NCBI GenBank assembly: GCA_020635205.1
Contig: JACKAE010000002.1
Coordinates: 372,001 to 436,000, forward strand
DNA length: 64,000 nt
From: Ignavibacteria bacterium
GTDB lineage: Bacteria > Bacteroidota > Ignavibacteria > OLB7
Reading direction: 5' to 3'
Shown here: positions 8,940 to 17,542 of the stretch, piece after piece
Layout of the letters: every line of letters begins with the position of its first letter
Position numbering within the stretch: the first letter of the stretch is position 1
Notes under the pieces: model-generated
The model's database searches: none
What the model was told of the DNA's origin: nothing
The model's input: the letters and a program-made list of their open reading frames with translations, nothing else
Position numbers and translations under genes: made by a program

Positions 8940-9557
8940 ATGCTACCAACACTTGAACTTGAGCGCGAACTTCAGGGGCAGGGTTATCAACTCGTTGCCG
9001 GGATTGACGAAGCTGGCAGAGGGGCGTTGGCAGGTCCGGTAGTTGCCGCAGCGGTAATTCTTCCAGAGGACTTCTCTCTCAAAGGTGTTCGTGACTCCAA
9101 GTTAATTCCAGAGTTAGAACGTGAAGCCCTCTACGACAAAGTGATCTCCTCAGTTCTTGCCTACGGAATAGGGATAGTTGACAATGAGGTAATCGACAAG
9201 ATCAACATCCTACAGTCAACCTTCGTTGCGATGCGCACGGCTGTTGAGCAGATTCAGATTCGTCCCGACGTGGCCTTGATTGATGGACGTGATGCCCCTG
9301 AAGTTGGGGTTCCAGCCAAGGCTGTTATCAAGGGAGATGCAATTAGCGTGAGCATTGCTGCGGCAAGCATTGTGGCAAAGGTGACGAGGGATCGCATTAT
9401 GAGAGATCACCACGCGCTCTTTCCCGAGTACGGATTTGACAAAAACAAAGGGTATGGAACCCGAACCCACCGTGAGGCAATCGAGCGGGTTGGTTCTTGC
9501 ACTCTGCATCGACTTACTTTTCTTGGAAACTTGCGTCAAGAGCGTCTTTCGCTTTAA
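8940..9557 (+). CDS. rnhB: ribonuclease HII
   Basis: 205 aa from the ATG at 8940. The frame is open further up only through a TTG at 8886 and gives no family sequence there. RNase HII cuts RNA in RNA-DNA hybrids and removes misincorporated ribonucleotides. The signature GIDEAGRGALAGPVVAAAV starts at residue 21 and contains the metal-binding D23 and E24. D52 (VRDSK) is the next acidic ligand, then ALIDGR, KGDAISVSIAAASIVAKVTRD and the YGFDKNKGYGTRTH block. The length is normal for the family. rlmB follows 12 bp after the stop, so they probably share a transcript. Confidence 0.95.
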   Translation: MLPTLELERELQGQGYQLVAGIDEAGRGALAGPVVAAAVILPEDFSLKGVRDSKLIPELEREALYDKVISSVLAYGIGIVDNEVIDKINILQSTFVAMRTAVEQIQIRPDVALIDGRDAPEVGVPAKAVIKGDAISVSIAAASIVAKVTRDRIMRDHHALFPEYGFDKNKGYGTRTHREAIERVGSCTLHRLTFLGNLRQERLSL

Positions 9558-9569
9558 ATTCGCCCCGCT

Positions 9570-10307
9570 ATGTATATCAACGGAAAAAACTCAGTTCTCG
9601 AAGCTATCCGCGCTGGTGAGCGTGTTGAAAAAGTCTACTTCCTTTTTGGGGCACAAACTGAGGGGTTAGGAGCCATCCGAAATGCTGCGAAGCAGGCTGG
9701 AATTCCCTGCACAACTCTCGACCGGAGTACGTTCCGCGACCTCGAGAAGAAAGCCAACCTCAAAACGAAGTCGCAGGGAGTTATCGCACGCATCAACCCG
9801 ATTCTCTTTGTCGACATTGAAGATGTCGTCACCTTAGCTTGGGAAACTGGCAGAACTCCGTTGGTTGCAGCCCTGGATGGGATTACAGATCCGCGGAATC
9901 TCGGGGCGATTCTTCGCTCGGCGGAGTGTGCCGGACTCAGCGGAGTTGTCTTCAGCAAAGCACACAGTTCTGGTGTGAACGACGTTGCCGTTAAAACCAG
10001 TGCTGGGGCAGCCCACTTCGTTCCAATTTCCCGCGTCCGAAGCATCACCGAAACGCTTACCAACTTGAAGGAGATGGGAATGCAGGTGATTGGTCTGGAC
10101 GCGAGCGGAGAGAAAAACTACACAGATATTGACCTTACTGAACCGACAGTGGTTGTTGTTGGGAGTGAGGGAGAGGGAATGGATCCGCACGTTGCCGCAG
10201 TATGCGATCAACTGGTCTCGATTCCACTGAAGGGAAGCATTTCGTCGTTGAACGCCTCTGTAGCGGCAGGCATTGTCTTCTTCGAAGCACTTAGGCAGCG
10301 AGGATAG
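9570..10307 (+). CDS. rlmB: 23S rRNA 2'-O-ribose methyltransferase, TrmH/SpoU family
   Basis: 245 aa, the usual size. The N-terminal L30e-like substrate-binding domain runs to about residue 80. The SPOUT methyltransferase domain follows, with motif 1 (ALDGITDPRNLGAILRSAE), motif 2 (VVVVGSEGEGM) and motif 3 (IPLKGSISSLNASVAAGI), which form the SAM-binding knot. The best match is RlmB, which methylates G2251 in the peptidyl-transferase P loop. The exact target nucleotide is inferred from family resemblance. It lies just downstream of rnhB. Confidence 0.92.
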   Translation: MYINGKNSVLEAIRAGERVEKVYFLFGAQTEGLGAIRNAAKQAGIPCTTLDRSTFRDLEKKANLKTKSQGVIARINPILFVDIEDVVTLAWETGRTPLVAALDGITDPRNLGAILRSAECAGLSGVVFSKAHSSGVNDVAVKTSAGAAHFVPISRVRSITETLTNLKEMGMQVIGLDASGEKNYTDIDLTEPTVVVVGSEGEGMDPHVAAVCDQLVSIPLKGSISSLNASVAAGIVFFEALRQRG

Positions 10308-10452
10308 TTCAGCTCTGCGGTGTTCACGAGAAACTTCGGCACATGAGTGGGAGCTACATGTAAAGGAAGAAGGTACTCTGCAAAAACCTTTCGGTAAGTA
10401 TTGTCCTCTTCCCTGTGTGATTTTCTCTTAGCTTCGAACAACCAAACAGGCT

Positions 10453-10938
10453 CTACTCAGGCTGCCTCCGCATATAGTTCCCAGATTTCCCTCCTTCTTT
10501 GGAGAGCAGTTGCACGTTCCTAATTTGTATCCCCTTGTCTACTGCCTTGCACATATCGTAGATCGTGAGGGCGGCAACCGAAGCTGCGGTTAATGCCTCC
10601 ATCTCCACACCAGTTCGGGCAGCAATCACAACCGAGGCGATAATCCGCACGCTCTTCTCCTCCTCGCTCAACTCAAAATCAATTGACACACCAGATATCG
10701 GAAGTGGGTGGCAGAGAGGAATCAAGTTACCGGTCTGTTTTGCAGCCGAGATACCGGCTATCCGGGCCACTGCAAGTGCATCTCCTTTCTTCAGCAGTCC
10801 ATCGCGCAATGCTCGGAACGCCTCGTCCGAAAGGATAACGTGAGCCTCGGCAGTTGCTCGGCGTGTCGTAACTTCCTTTTCAGAAACGTCGACCATGTGG
10901 GCATTCCCTCGGTCGTCGATATGTGTTAACTCAGCCAT
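10453..10938 (-). CDS. moaC: cyclic pyranopterin monophosphate synthase
   Basis: 161 aa, full length. It converts the MoaA product, 3',8-cyclo-7,8-dihydro-GTP, to cPMP in molybdenum cofactor synthesis. Visible motifs are the N-terminal LTHIDDRGNAHMVDV, NLIPLCHPLPISGVSI near residue 75, and the active-site segment TGVEMEALTAASVAALTIYD followed by MCKAVDKG. No other moa gene is in this window, so the gene is solitary here. Its start codon is only 16 bp from the start of the divergent crcB gene, so the two 5' ends must share or overlap control regions. Confidence 0.95.
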   Translation of the reverse strand: MAELTHIDDRGNAHMVDVSEKEVTTRRATAEAHVILSDEAFRALRDGLLKKGDALAVARIAGISAAKQTGNLIPLCHPLPISGVSIDFELSEEEKSVRIIASVVIAARTGVEMEALTAASVAALTIYDMCKAVDKGIQIRNVQLLSKEGGKSGNYMRRQPE

Positions 10939-10954
10939 TACGTCGCTATTATTG

Positions 10955-11314
10955 ATGATTACAAATGTTCTGTTTGTCGCTCTCGGTTCTGCTACGGGTG
11001 GAGTGCTCCGCTACGGGATTTCACTCCTCTCACGTTCCTTCCCTCATCCCTTTCCCTACTGGACTTTTCTCGTCAACGTGGTTGGTAGTCTTCTAATTGG
11101 TTTCTTGGCCTCCTCACTCCCAACCGATTCGGAAAAATTACGTCTGCTGCTCGTCACCGGTTTTTGCGGTGGCTTTACAACCTTCTCGGCATTCTCGCTG
11201 GAGACCTTGGAACTGTTCCAACAGAATGCTATCGGGTGGGGAGTTGCGAACGTTGGCCTCAACGTACTATGCGCAGTTGGCGGATGCCTCATCGGGTATA
11301 TGATTGCTCGGTAA
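10955..11314 (+). CDS. crcB: fluoride channel CrcB/FluC
   Basis: 119 aa from the ATG at 10955. The longer open frame back to 10895 would run into moaC. There are four hydrophobic segments with the family motifs SATGGVLRYGIS near the N-terminus, NVVGSLLIGFLASS, and GFCGGFTTFSAFSLE, which holds the fluoride-lining Phe/Thr/Ser residues. It exports fluoride as a dual-topology dimer in the inner membrane. Only 16 bp separate it from the divergent moaC, too little for a fluoride riboswitch. The 11328-12881 gene converges on it with a 13-bp gap. Confidence 0.92.
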   Translation: MITNVLFVALGSATGGVLRYGISLLSRSFPHPFPYWTFLVNVVGSLLIGFLASSLPTDSEKLRLLLVTGFCGGFTTFSAFSLETLELFQQNAIGWGVANVGLNVLCAVGGCLIGYMIAR

Positions 11315-11327
11315 TTGAAGCTACTTT

Positions 11328-12881
11328 CTACAAAGGTTGCTCGATAGCAGCCTCTTCTCGCATCCGTTCTTCTCGAAGAAATTGGACAAATGATTTCTTC
11401 TCAATTTTGCTTTGGAGCCACTTTACCATGTCGAAGCGAATCTTCCCATCCAGTGCTTCCTCCCCAAGCTCTTCTAACTCTTCCAAAAGTTTTCTGAACC
11501 CTTCTCTCCGAGCACTTTCAGTTAACAGACCTGAAAGAGATTTAATGAAGGAGAGGATCAATTGATCTGCCCCGTGAAGGAATTTTTTCTTCCTGAGATA
11601 GCGGTAAGCACTGCGAAGTGCCGACTCCGCTGCCTGCACATTGCCCAACTCAACGTGGTTTACCACATTCATCCACTTAATTGATTCTACAAGCCTCCCA
11701 TACTTCCCACTATCTGGGTCGTTCGCCACCAACGATGTCCAGTAGAGAGAGTTCGTAAAGTCTCCGAGGATCGTACAGGAACGAGCAAACTCGACGTAGA
11801 AAGTAAGGAGAATAGATTTCTGAATGCGGTTGCCATACTCTTGAAGGAATAGGTTGAACTCTTCAATAGCTGCCGGAGTCTGGTCGTATCGGCCAATGCT
11901 ATCGGTGTGGAGATACTCAATATAGCGTCTGTTCAACGCAATGTCGATCCAGTCGGGATGCCCACGATATTTCCCTTCCAGTTCTTTAAGTCTGGTGAGC
12001 GTCTGTTCAAACTCATCTTCGTAGTCGAGAATTTGCGATACAATCAGAAGGTTTCCGAGGGCGAATGCGTACGTGTAGAGATAACGTTCCACCATTCGAG
12101 TTTCTTCTTGGAATAGCTCCACTTGTAGCCGGGCATATTCAATTGCACGTACCATATCATTACGAAGCCACTGGTTGAAGAAGTGGATTTCGTAGAACTT
12201 GATGCGGGCGATAAAGGTGGTTGCGTTCCTCTCTTCGGCAAGAAGTGTATCCTCCATAAAATGATTGAGCTGTTGCAGAGATTCCGTTGAGTTGGCGAAG
12301 GCTTGATTGTTGAAGATGTAGAACATCTGAACAGATAGGCTTCTGTAGTGAGAGGAAGTGAGTAGTTTTGCAATGGTCTCTTCGGCTTGCTCGGTGAGCA
12401 TCTGATGATATTCTGGTCTGTTATTTCCTTCCTCACGAACTCTGAGATAATCCTCCAACTCAAGTATGTCTATGAGCATTGTGAAGTATTCTTCCTTCTC
12501 TCCCTTCTCTTTCACTTTCTCCAGAAGATGGGAGGCTTGTCCGTAGAGACCACGCTCGATCAGTATCATCCCTTTGTCGAGTTGATAGCGCATCTCAGCA
12601 GCGGGGGAACGATCCTTCAACGTTGTGCGGAGACTTTGAATAATTAGTTCGTAGAGGTAGGGTTTGATACTCTTCAGGTCACTTCCCCGCAACATAGGAT
12701 TTTGCTGCAACAATTTCTCTTCGTCGTATCTCTCCATTCTGTCCAGTGCCTCGAACAGCATGAGATACTTACTCTTCCCACTATTGCCACGACGAGCGGT
12801 GTAGAGTTTGAACTGACGTTTCTCAGCTTTGCTGAGCGACTTAATTAGATCGAAGAGATCAGTTGATGGAACTCTGGACAT
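11328..12881 (-). CDS. conserved hypothetical, helical-repeat protein
   Basis: 517 aa. I do not recognise a named domain. The N-terminus (LFDLIKSLSKAEKRQFKLY) resembles the start of large hypothetical proteins common in Bacteroidota. The rest is almost all amphipathic helix with repeated ~35-40 residue spacing, suggesting a TPR-like solenoid (for example NVQAAESALRSAYRYLRKKK). There is no signal peptide, so it is probably cytoplasmic and binds another protein. It converges with crcB and has no obvious operon partner. Confidence 0.75.
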   Translation of the reverse strand: MSRVPSTDLFDLIKSLSKAEKRQFKLYTARRGNSGKSKYLMLFEALDRMERYDEEKLLQQNPMLRGSDLKSIKPYLYELIIQSLRTTLKDRSPAAEMRYQLDKGMILIERGLYGQASHLLEKVKEKGEKEEYFTMLIDILELEDYLRVREEGNNRPEYHQMLTEQAEETIAKLLTSSHYRSLSVQMFYIFNNQAFANSTESLQQLNHFMEDTLLAEERNATTFIARIKFYEIHFFNQWLRNDMVRAIEYARLQVELFQEETRMVERYLYTYAFALGNLLIVSQILDYEDEFEQTLTRLKELEGKYRGHPDWIDIALNRRYIEYLHTDSIGRYDQTPAAIEEFNLFLQEYGNRIQKSILLTFYVEFARSCTILGDFTNSLYWTSLVANDPDSGKYGRLVESIKWMNVVNHVELGNVQAAESALRSAYRYLRKKKFLHGADQLILSFIKSLSGLLTESARREGFRKLLEELEELGEEALDGKIRFDMVKWLQSKIEKKSFVQFLREERMREEAAIEQPL

Positions 12882-13303
12882 CCGAACTATAGCCTCCTGA
12901 AATCGGGGAAATTCTCATGCTATCGGTTCATTCTCCCCGTTCTTCAATGAAAAACGTGCTTGTTGAAGTTCCGAAATTACGCCTCATTCCGGTTTCACTT
13001 CTACTATTTCCTGAGTGTAGTTTCCCGACGAACGGAATCAGCCCGGTTTGCAAGAGCAAGACCGGAAATGGTTCCCCGCACTCCCACACACCGATATACA
13101 TCTCTGCAACAACGTGAATATCCTTGCAGAGAAACTGAGAATAGTTGTTGAGGAACGACTCCATTGAACATCAACATTACACGCTCTCGCCATCAAACCT
13201 CTGGAACATTTTGGTGGCTGTGAGTGGGGAATGAGTTCCGGGGTGGAGTAATGGACGTCCTCTGAAGTTTGCTTCCATTTACACAAACGTTCAGGAGGTT
13301 TCA
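12882..13303. other. intergenic region, no gene seen
   Basis: About 420 bp between two divergently transcribed genes. Short frames on both strands (for example 12928-13164 minus) have no recognisable family, no good ribosome site and no signal. The right end carries an excellent Shine-Dalgarno (aggaggt, 13292-13298) for the gene at 13304. Confidence 0.5.
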
Positions 13304-15277
13304 ATGAGGGTTGAACGCAGGTTATCACATACGCGAAGTCTGCTGCTGAGCTTGGCAGCGTGTCTTCTCTTCTTAGGAGTAGAGCAAGGTAGAAGTCAGG
13401 GGTGGGAGTACGTATACGGAAGTACTACGTGCGAAGACTACGCCTACTCAATTATTCCCGCCTCGGCATATGCTGGAGGTGGGGAGTGCAGTTCACAGCC
13501 ACTCGGCTTCGCTTCGGTTGGATCCACAATGAGTACAACCACTACTGATTGCTCGCAGGACAGGGATGTCTACGTTGTCCGAACAACAGCGGCCGGTGCG
13601 TTGGTTTGGTCGATGTCGTACGATATTGGAGGGGACGACTTCGGCTACGACATCAAGGAGGTTTCGACTGGAGGGTTCATTATTACCGGACAGACCCAGA
13701 ATCGGCCAGCTGACGGAACTACAAACTGCTTCGGCGGGACAACGGCAACCGACGACGCATTCCTTCTTAGAATTGACCAGTGTGGTAATGTGCTCTGGGT
13801 AAAAATCTACGGCACGCCACTGGGGATGGAAGAGGGGAGAGAAGTAGTCGAGGCGACAGTGGGTGACCCAACTGGCCTCACCCCCTCGCAGGTTGGTGAC
13901 TTCGTTGTAGCAGGATCGTTTTTCGATCCCTACTTAGGCATAGCCGACGCTCTCCTCTTCAGGGTTGATGCAAACGGCAATCTCATTTGGGATCAGACCT
14001 ACGGAGGTATTGGTGGAGATTACTTCCGCTCTCTTGTCGAGGCAAAGGCTGTCGGAGCGGGAGATATTATTGCTGCCGGAGGTTCTGTTGGACAGCAGAT
14101 ACCAGGTGTGCCAGATATTTACGTTGTTCGGGTGAACGGCACAAATGGACTGATAGGGTTACCCCCGCAAGGTGCAATTGTATACGGGGGGGCTGGGAGC
14201 AGTCTTGGTGAATCTGTGATCGAGTTGCAGACTGGAGTAGTTGGCGCGCCTGCTGGGAACATCGTTGTCGCTGGGAGTACGAAGAGTGCTCCACCCCCGC
14301 CAGCACTCCCTTGCGGAGTTCTACCCGGAACGTGGCCGAACGGAGAAATCGTTTTGCTTGAGACTGGGCCTGGCTTAGGGTTTGTTGCCGACATATTGCA
14401 CGGCGACCAGTGTGGTGGCGGCACAGACCGTGCTTTAGGGCTTGCCGAAATTCTCACAGGAGCCTCTGCCGGTGACCTTATCGTGACCGGCGGTTCTGCG
14501 ATTGTTCCCGGAAACATTGATGATGCCTTTCTGCTGCAAGTAACGCCGGCACCACTTCCCATTCCACTGCCGGCAGGAACACCTGCGCTCGGCGTGACGC
14601 CCGGGGGCTTGGGTTTCTTCACATACGGAGGGGTGATGCCCGATATGGGAAATGCCGTAATCGAGGTGACTTCACCACCATACACACAACCTGGCTTTGC
14701 GGTTGCTGGACTTTCGGGAAATCTTGCGAATGCTACTCCTGCAGATAGGTGGGAGTACTATCTCTTCATGGCCGACCTCACCGGTTCAACCGATCCAACT
14801 GCTGGCCCTGGCTGTGGACAGCCGAATCCAATCCTTTCTGCTGTTCCCGGACTTCCACTGATTGCGGCAGCAGGTGTGGTTCTCCCTCGCATTAACTCGT
14901 GTGATCCAAGCATCGTTGCCACATCGCTGAACTATGCACTAAGTGTCTGCCCACCTCCACCTCCGTCGGGACCGAAGCTGACTCCAGACCTTCCCACGAG
15001 TACTATGGGGGAGAGTGGAGGTGACCTCCTAACAATCTATCCCAACCCGGCACTCTCAGGTTCAACACTTCAACTACGTGCTGGTGGTGAAGATATCGAC
15101 GGAGTAACCCTCTTCGATATAGTCGGAAGAACTGTGCGGGAAGTGAAGATCGGAGCGGATCAATCCGTGTCAACCTACGGACTAAAGACAGCCGGACTAC
15201 CTACCGGAGAGTATGTGATTGCGATTACAGCCGGAGGGAAGAGGTACACACAACGGGTTGTACTACTCGAACGCTAA
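13304..15277 (+). CDS. T9SS-exported propeller-repeat protein
   Basis: 657 aa. The start is fixed by caggaggttt just upstream of the ATG. The signal peptide (SLLLSLAACLLFLGVEQGRSQ) ends near residue 32. The body has repeated blade-like units of about 50-70 residues with GGDDFGYDIKE, TGGFIITGQT, DDAFLLRIDQCGNVLW, GDYFRSLVEAK and DAFLLQV, the pattern of a beta-propeller related to SBBP/Kelch-like repeats. The C-terminal 80 residues are a T9SS type A sorting domain (IYPNPALSGSTLQLRAG ... GEYVIAITAGGKRYTQRVVLLER). It is predicted to be secreted or surface-attached. No enzymatic motif is visible. A hairpin terminator follows at 15316. Confidence 0.85.
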   Translation: MRVERRLSHTRSLLLSLAACLLFLGVEQGRSQGWEYVYGSTTCEDYAYSIIPASAYAGGGECSSQPLGFASVGSTMSTTTTDCSQDRDVYVVRTTAAGALVWSMSYDIGGDDFGYDIKEVSTGGFIITGQTQNRPADGTTNCFGGTTATDDAFLLRIDQCGNVLWVKIYGTPLGMEEGREVVEATVGDPTGLTPSQVGDFVVAGSFFDPYLGIADALLFRVDANGNLIWDQTYGGIGGDYFRSLVEAKAVGAGDIIAAGGSVGQQIPGVPDIYVVRVNGTNGLIGLPPQGAIVYGGAGSSLGESVIELQTGVVGAPAGNIVVAGSTKSAPPPPALPCGVLPGTWPNGEIVLLETGPGLGFVADILHGDQCGGGTDRALGLAEILTGASAGDLIVTGGSAIVPGNIDDAFLLQVTPAPLPIPLPAGTPALGVTPGGLGFFTYGGVMPDMGNAVIEVTSPPYTQPGFAVAGLSGNLANATPADRWEYYLFMADLTGSTDPTAGPGCGQPNPILSAVPGLPLIAAAGVVLPRINSCDPSIVATSLNYALSVCPPPPPSGPKLTPDLPTSTMGESGGDLLTIYPNPALSGSTLQLRAGGEDIDGVTLFDIVGRTVREVKIGADQSVSTYGLKTAGLPTGEYVIAITAGGKRYTQRVVLLER

Positions 15278-15315
15278 ACGTAGCCGAGCTGATGATGTGT
15301 AGGGAGGGAAGAAGT

Positions 15316-15352
15316 CAGGAGTCGAGAGTCATAAACAGGCTCTCGACTCCTG
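15316..15352. terminator. hairpin terminator between convergent genes
   Basis: 13-bp perfect stem caggagtcgagag / ctctcgactcctg with an 11-nt loop, followed by ctcttgattct. It serves the propeller gene and could also serve the opposing remnant. Confidence 0.75.
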
Positions 15353-15376
15353 CTCTTGATTCTCAATTGGTGACCC

Positions 15377-16234
15377 TTATCTCTTCACTACGATCTTCTC
15401 CACAACGCGATCATTCAACGTCTTCAACTCAACCAGATATGTTCCCGGTTTTAACGTTGAGCCGTCGAACTCAATGGCGTAGCGTCCTGACTCGTAGAAC
15501 TGTTTCTCGATCAACGCCCCTGCTTCCCGTTCCATCGCATCGTAAACCCTCAAGGTCACGTGCTCATTTCTGCTGATCGAAAAGCGAAGCTCTGTCTTGC
15601 CAGTAAAGGGGTTTGGTTGGGTGGAGATGCGAAGTCCGTTCCCGGCTTCGCCGTCGATACGGCGAACACTCTTGGCTGCAACCGGAGTCGGTATCCAGCC
15701 TGCAAACTCTGTTACAGGGTATAAGCAGTCGTAGGGGACGGCATCAGATGGGAAAGAAGTTGAGGCAAAGCGCAAGCGAAGATAGTATCTTCCCGAAAAA
15801 AGATCGAGTGTTCGCTCGAGTTCAACCGCCGTGTCTTGAATAATATCAATCGATGGATACCACCGCTTTGCGTTCCAAGTCGCAATTGAAAGTGATGGTG
15901 GGGTTGGGCGAATCAGAGCGTCAGCTGGTGTGTGAAGCAGCCGGTTGTAGCGAATATCATCCCGTGTCAGCCGAGATTGCCGCCAGGTGATTCCTATTGT
16001 TGAATCTGTCCGAGTTATCGGCGTTCACGGCGGAAGGCTTGGGTATTGTGCGGAGAAACCGAACGTCTGCTTGTCGGCGAGCGTGAGCGAGTCGGGTGCT
16101 GAGAATGCCAGACTATAGAAGAGGGTATCGACCCAATTGTTGAAATTCCTTGGGAACAGCCGTGCAACAATACCTGTACATGGTTCCGTCAGTTGATAAG
16201 TCACGAGGAGAGTTGTTCTGTAGAGCACCGGCAA
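15377..16234 (-). pseudogene. decayed T9SS cargo gene with in-frame stop
   Basis: One minus-strand frame is open from about 16294 to 15377 except for a single TGA at 16025-16027. Upstream of the TGA it reads EPCTGIVARLFPRNFNNWV and FGFSAQYPSLPP. Downstream it continues TPITRTDSTIGITWRQS, then TQPNPFTGKTELRFSISRNE and ends GTYLVELKTLNDRVVEKIVV, a clear T9SS type A sorting domain. There is no start codon with a ribosome site and no signal peptide. The upstream side runs into the transketolase terminator, so the 5' part is gone. It is most simply the 3' remnant of a surface-protein gene with one nonsense mutation. A sequencing error at 16025 would leave it still 5'-truncated. Confidence 0.7.
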
Positions 16235-16280
16235 TCTTCTGATCTTTTGCTCGGCGATGACACGTCGTTTGGAACAACAA

Positions 16281-16312
16281 AAGGGGAGACACTCTCATGA
16301 ATGTCTCCCCTT
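16281..16312 (-). terminator. terminator of the transketolase operon
   Basis: 11-bp stem aaggggagaca / tgtctcccctt with a 10-nt loop. On the minus strand it is followed by a T-rich run (ttttgttgtt). It lies 49 bp past the stop of the transketolase C-subunit. Confidence 0.8.
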
Positions 16313-16360
16313 GGGCGTTAGCAAGTTTGCAAGGTTACGTTGAAGGTTCTTGGCAGTGGC

Positions 16361-17485
16361 TTACCCAACCGGTTCCAAACTCTTCTCGGGAACTCCTTCG
16401 GGTGGGTAGTTAGCCTCGGCTTTCTGGAGTTCTTCCATTGGATATTTCTCTCCCGGCTTCGGGTAGTTCTCTGGACCTTCTCCCAGCTCCCCAACTTGGG
16501 TGATGCTCTGAATGCTGCTCGACTCTTGAGCCTTTCGCTTCACTACCTTCCGTACTGACTTCACGATGTACTCGCTCGTCAGACCGAAGACTTCCATCAG
16601 GTGATCGGGATCGCCCGATCCACCGAATGTGTCGGTGACGCCAACGAACTCCATCGGGACTGGTGCGTTCTTGACGATTGCCTGCGCAACTGCCGATCCC
16701 ATCCCCCCTAAAATCTGGTGCTCTTCTGCTGTGACAACCGCACCACACTCGCGCGCGGCAGTTACCACGGTCTCAACGTCGAGAGGCTTTACGGTGTGTA
16801 GGTTGATAACCCGAGCCTCAATTCCTTCCCGCGAAAGCTCTTCAGCAGCTACGAGGGCTTCCCAGACCATCGGCCCGCAGGCGATGATTGCAACGTCGTT
16901 TCCGGGACGGAAGACTTCTGCTTTGCCGAGAACGAACGGCGTCTCTGGTCGGGTAAACACCGGCGTTGCGGAGCGACCGAAGCGGATGTACGCTGGACCG
17001 TCGAACTCGCCGATTGCAACGGTTGCCTTCCGAGCCTCAACGTAGTCGCACGGAACCACGAGCGTCATGTGTGGAAGTGCCCGGAGGAAAGCCATATCCT
17101 CGAGAATCTGGTGCGTTGCTCCGTCTGGTCCAACGGAGATACCGGAGTGGCCGCCGCCGATCTTCACGTTTGCCTCGTTGTAGCAGACGGAGATGCGTAA
17201 TTGGTCGGCGTTGCGAAGTGCACAGAAGGCTCCGTAGCTTGCGAAGAAGGGAACCTTCCCACTCAGTGCAAGTCCAGTAGCAATCGTTGTTGCATTCTGC
17301 TCGGCAATGCCGATTGAAAAGAAGCGGTCGGGAAATTTATCCTTGAACATGGATGTCATCACCGAGCCGGTGATGTCGCCACCGAGCACAACAATGCGCT
17401 CATCTTTCTCACCAAGTTCTACCAATCCCTCGCCAAAGCCGTGACGAGTCGGTTTGCTGTCGTATTTCTCGAAGTTCATAGTCAT
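16361..17485 (-). CDS. transketolase, C-terminal subunit
   Basis: 374 aa. It corresponds to the pyrimidine-binding and C-terminal domains of transketolase: GFGEGLVELGEKDERIVVL, the catalytic-site block RFFSIGIAEQNATTIATGLA with the conserved Glu, HSGISVGPDGATHQ, and YIRFGRSATPVF. The C-terminal domain (ARVINLHTVKPLD, EEHQILGGMGSAVA) follows. It pairs with the N-terminal subunit encoded 57 bp upstream to give a two-subunit enzyme exchanging two-carbon ketol units in the pentose phosphate pathway. After the normal family end (about residue 315) there is an extra, Glu/Pro-rich tail of about 55 residues (GEGPENYPKPGEKYP). A DXS-like role is less likely given the partner. Confidence 0.92.
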   Translation of the reverse strand: MTMNFEKYDSKPTRHGFGEGLVELGEKDERIVVLGGDITGSVMTSMFKDKFPDRFFSIGIAEQNATTIATGLALSGKVPFFASYGAFCALRNADQLRISVCYNEANVKIGGGHSGISVGPDGATHQILEDMAFLRALPHMTLVVPCDYVEARKATVAIGEFDGPAYIRFGRSATPVFTRPETPFVLGKAEVFRPGNDVAIIACGPMVWEALVAAEELSREGIEARVINLHTVKPLDVETVVTAARECGAVVTAEEHQILGGMGSAVAQAIVKNAPVPMEFVGVTDTFGGSGDPDHLMEVFGLTSEYIVKSVRKVVKRKAQESSSIQSITQVGELGEGPENYPKPGEKYPMEELQKAEANYPPEGVPEKSLEPVG

Positions 17486-17542
17486 GATGTTGAATCGGCT
17501 ATCAGCAATAAGCTTCCTGAGCTAAGTTTGGTTCTCCCGATG

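Noticed and set aside
10939..10954. Fluoride riboswitch upstream of crcB
   Set aside because: Only 16 bp separate the two starts, far less than a riboswitch.
12928..13164. 78-codon minus-strand frame
   Set aside because: No ribosome site, signal or recognisable family. Overlaps similar-length frames on the other strand.
14119..14685. 188-codon minus-strand frame inside the T9SS propeller gene
   Set aside because: Low-complexity shadow of the strongly supported plus-strand gene. No family.
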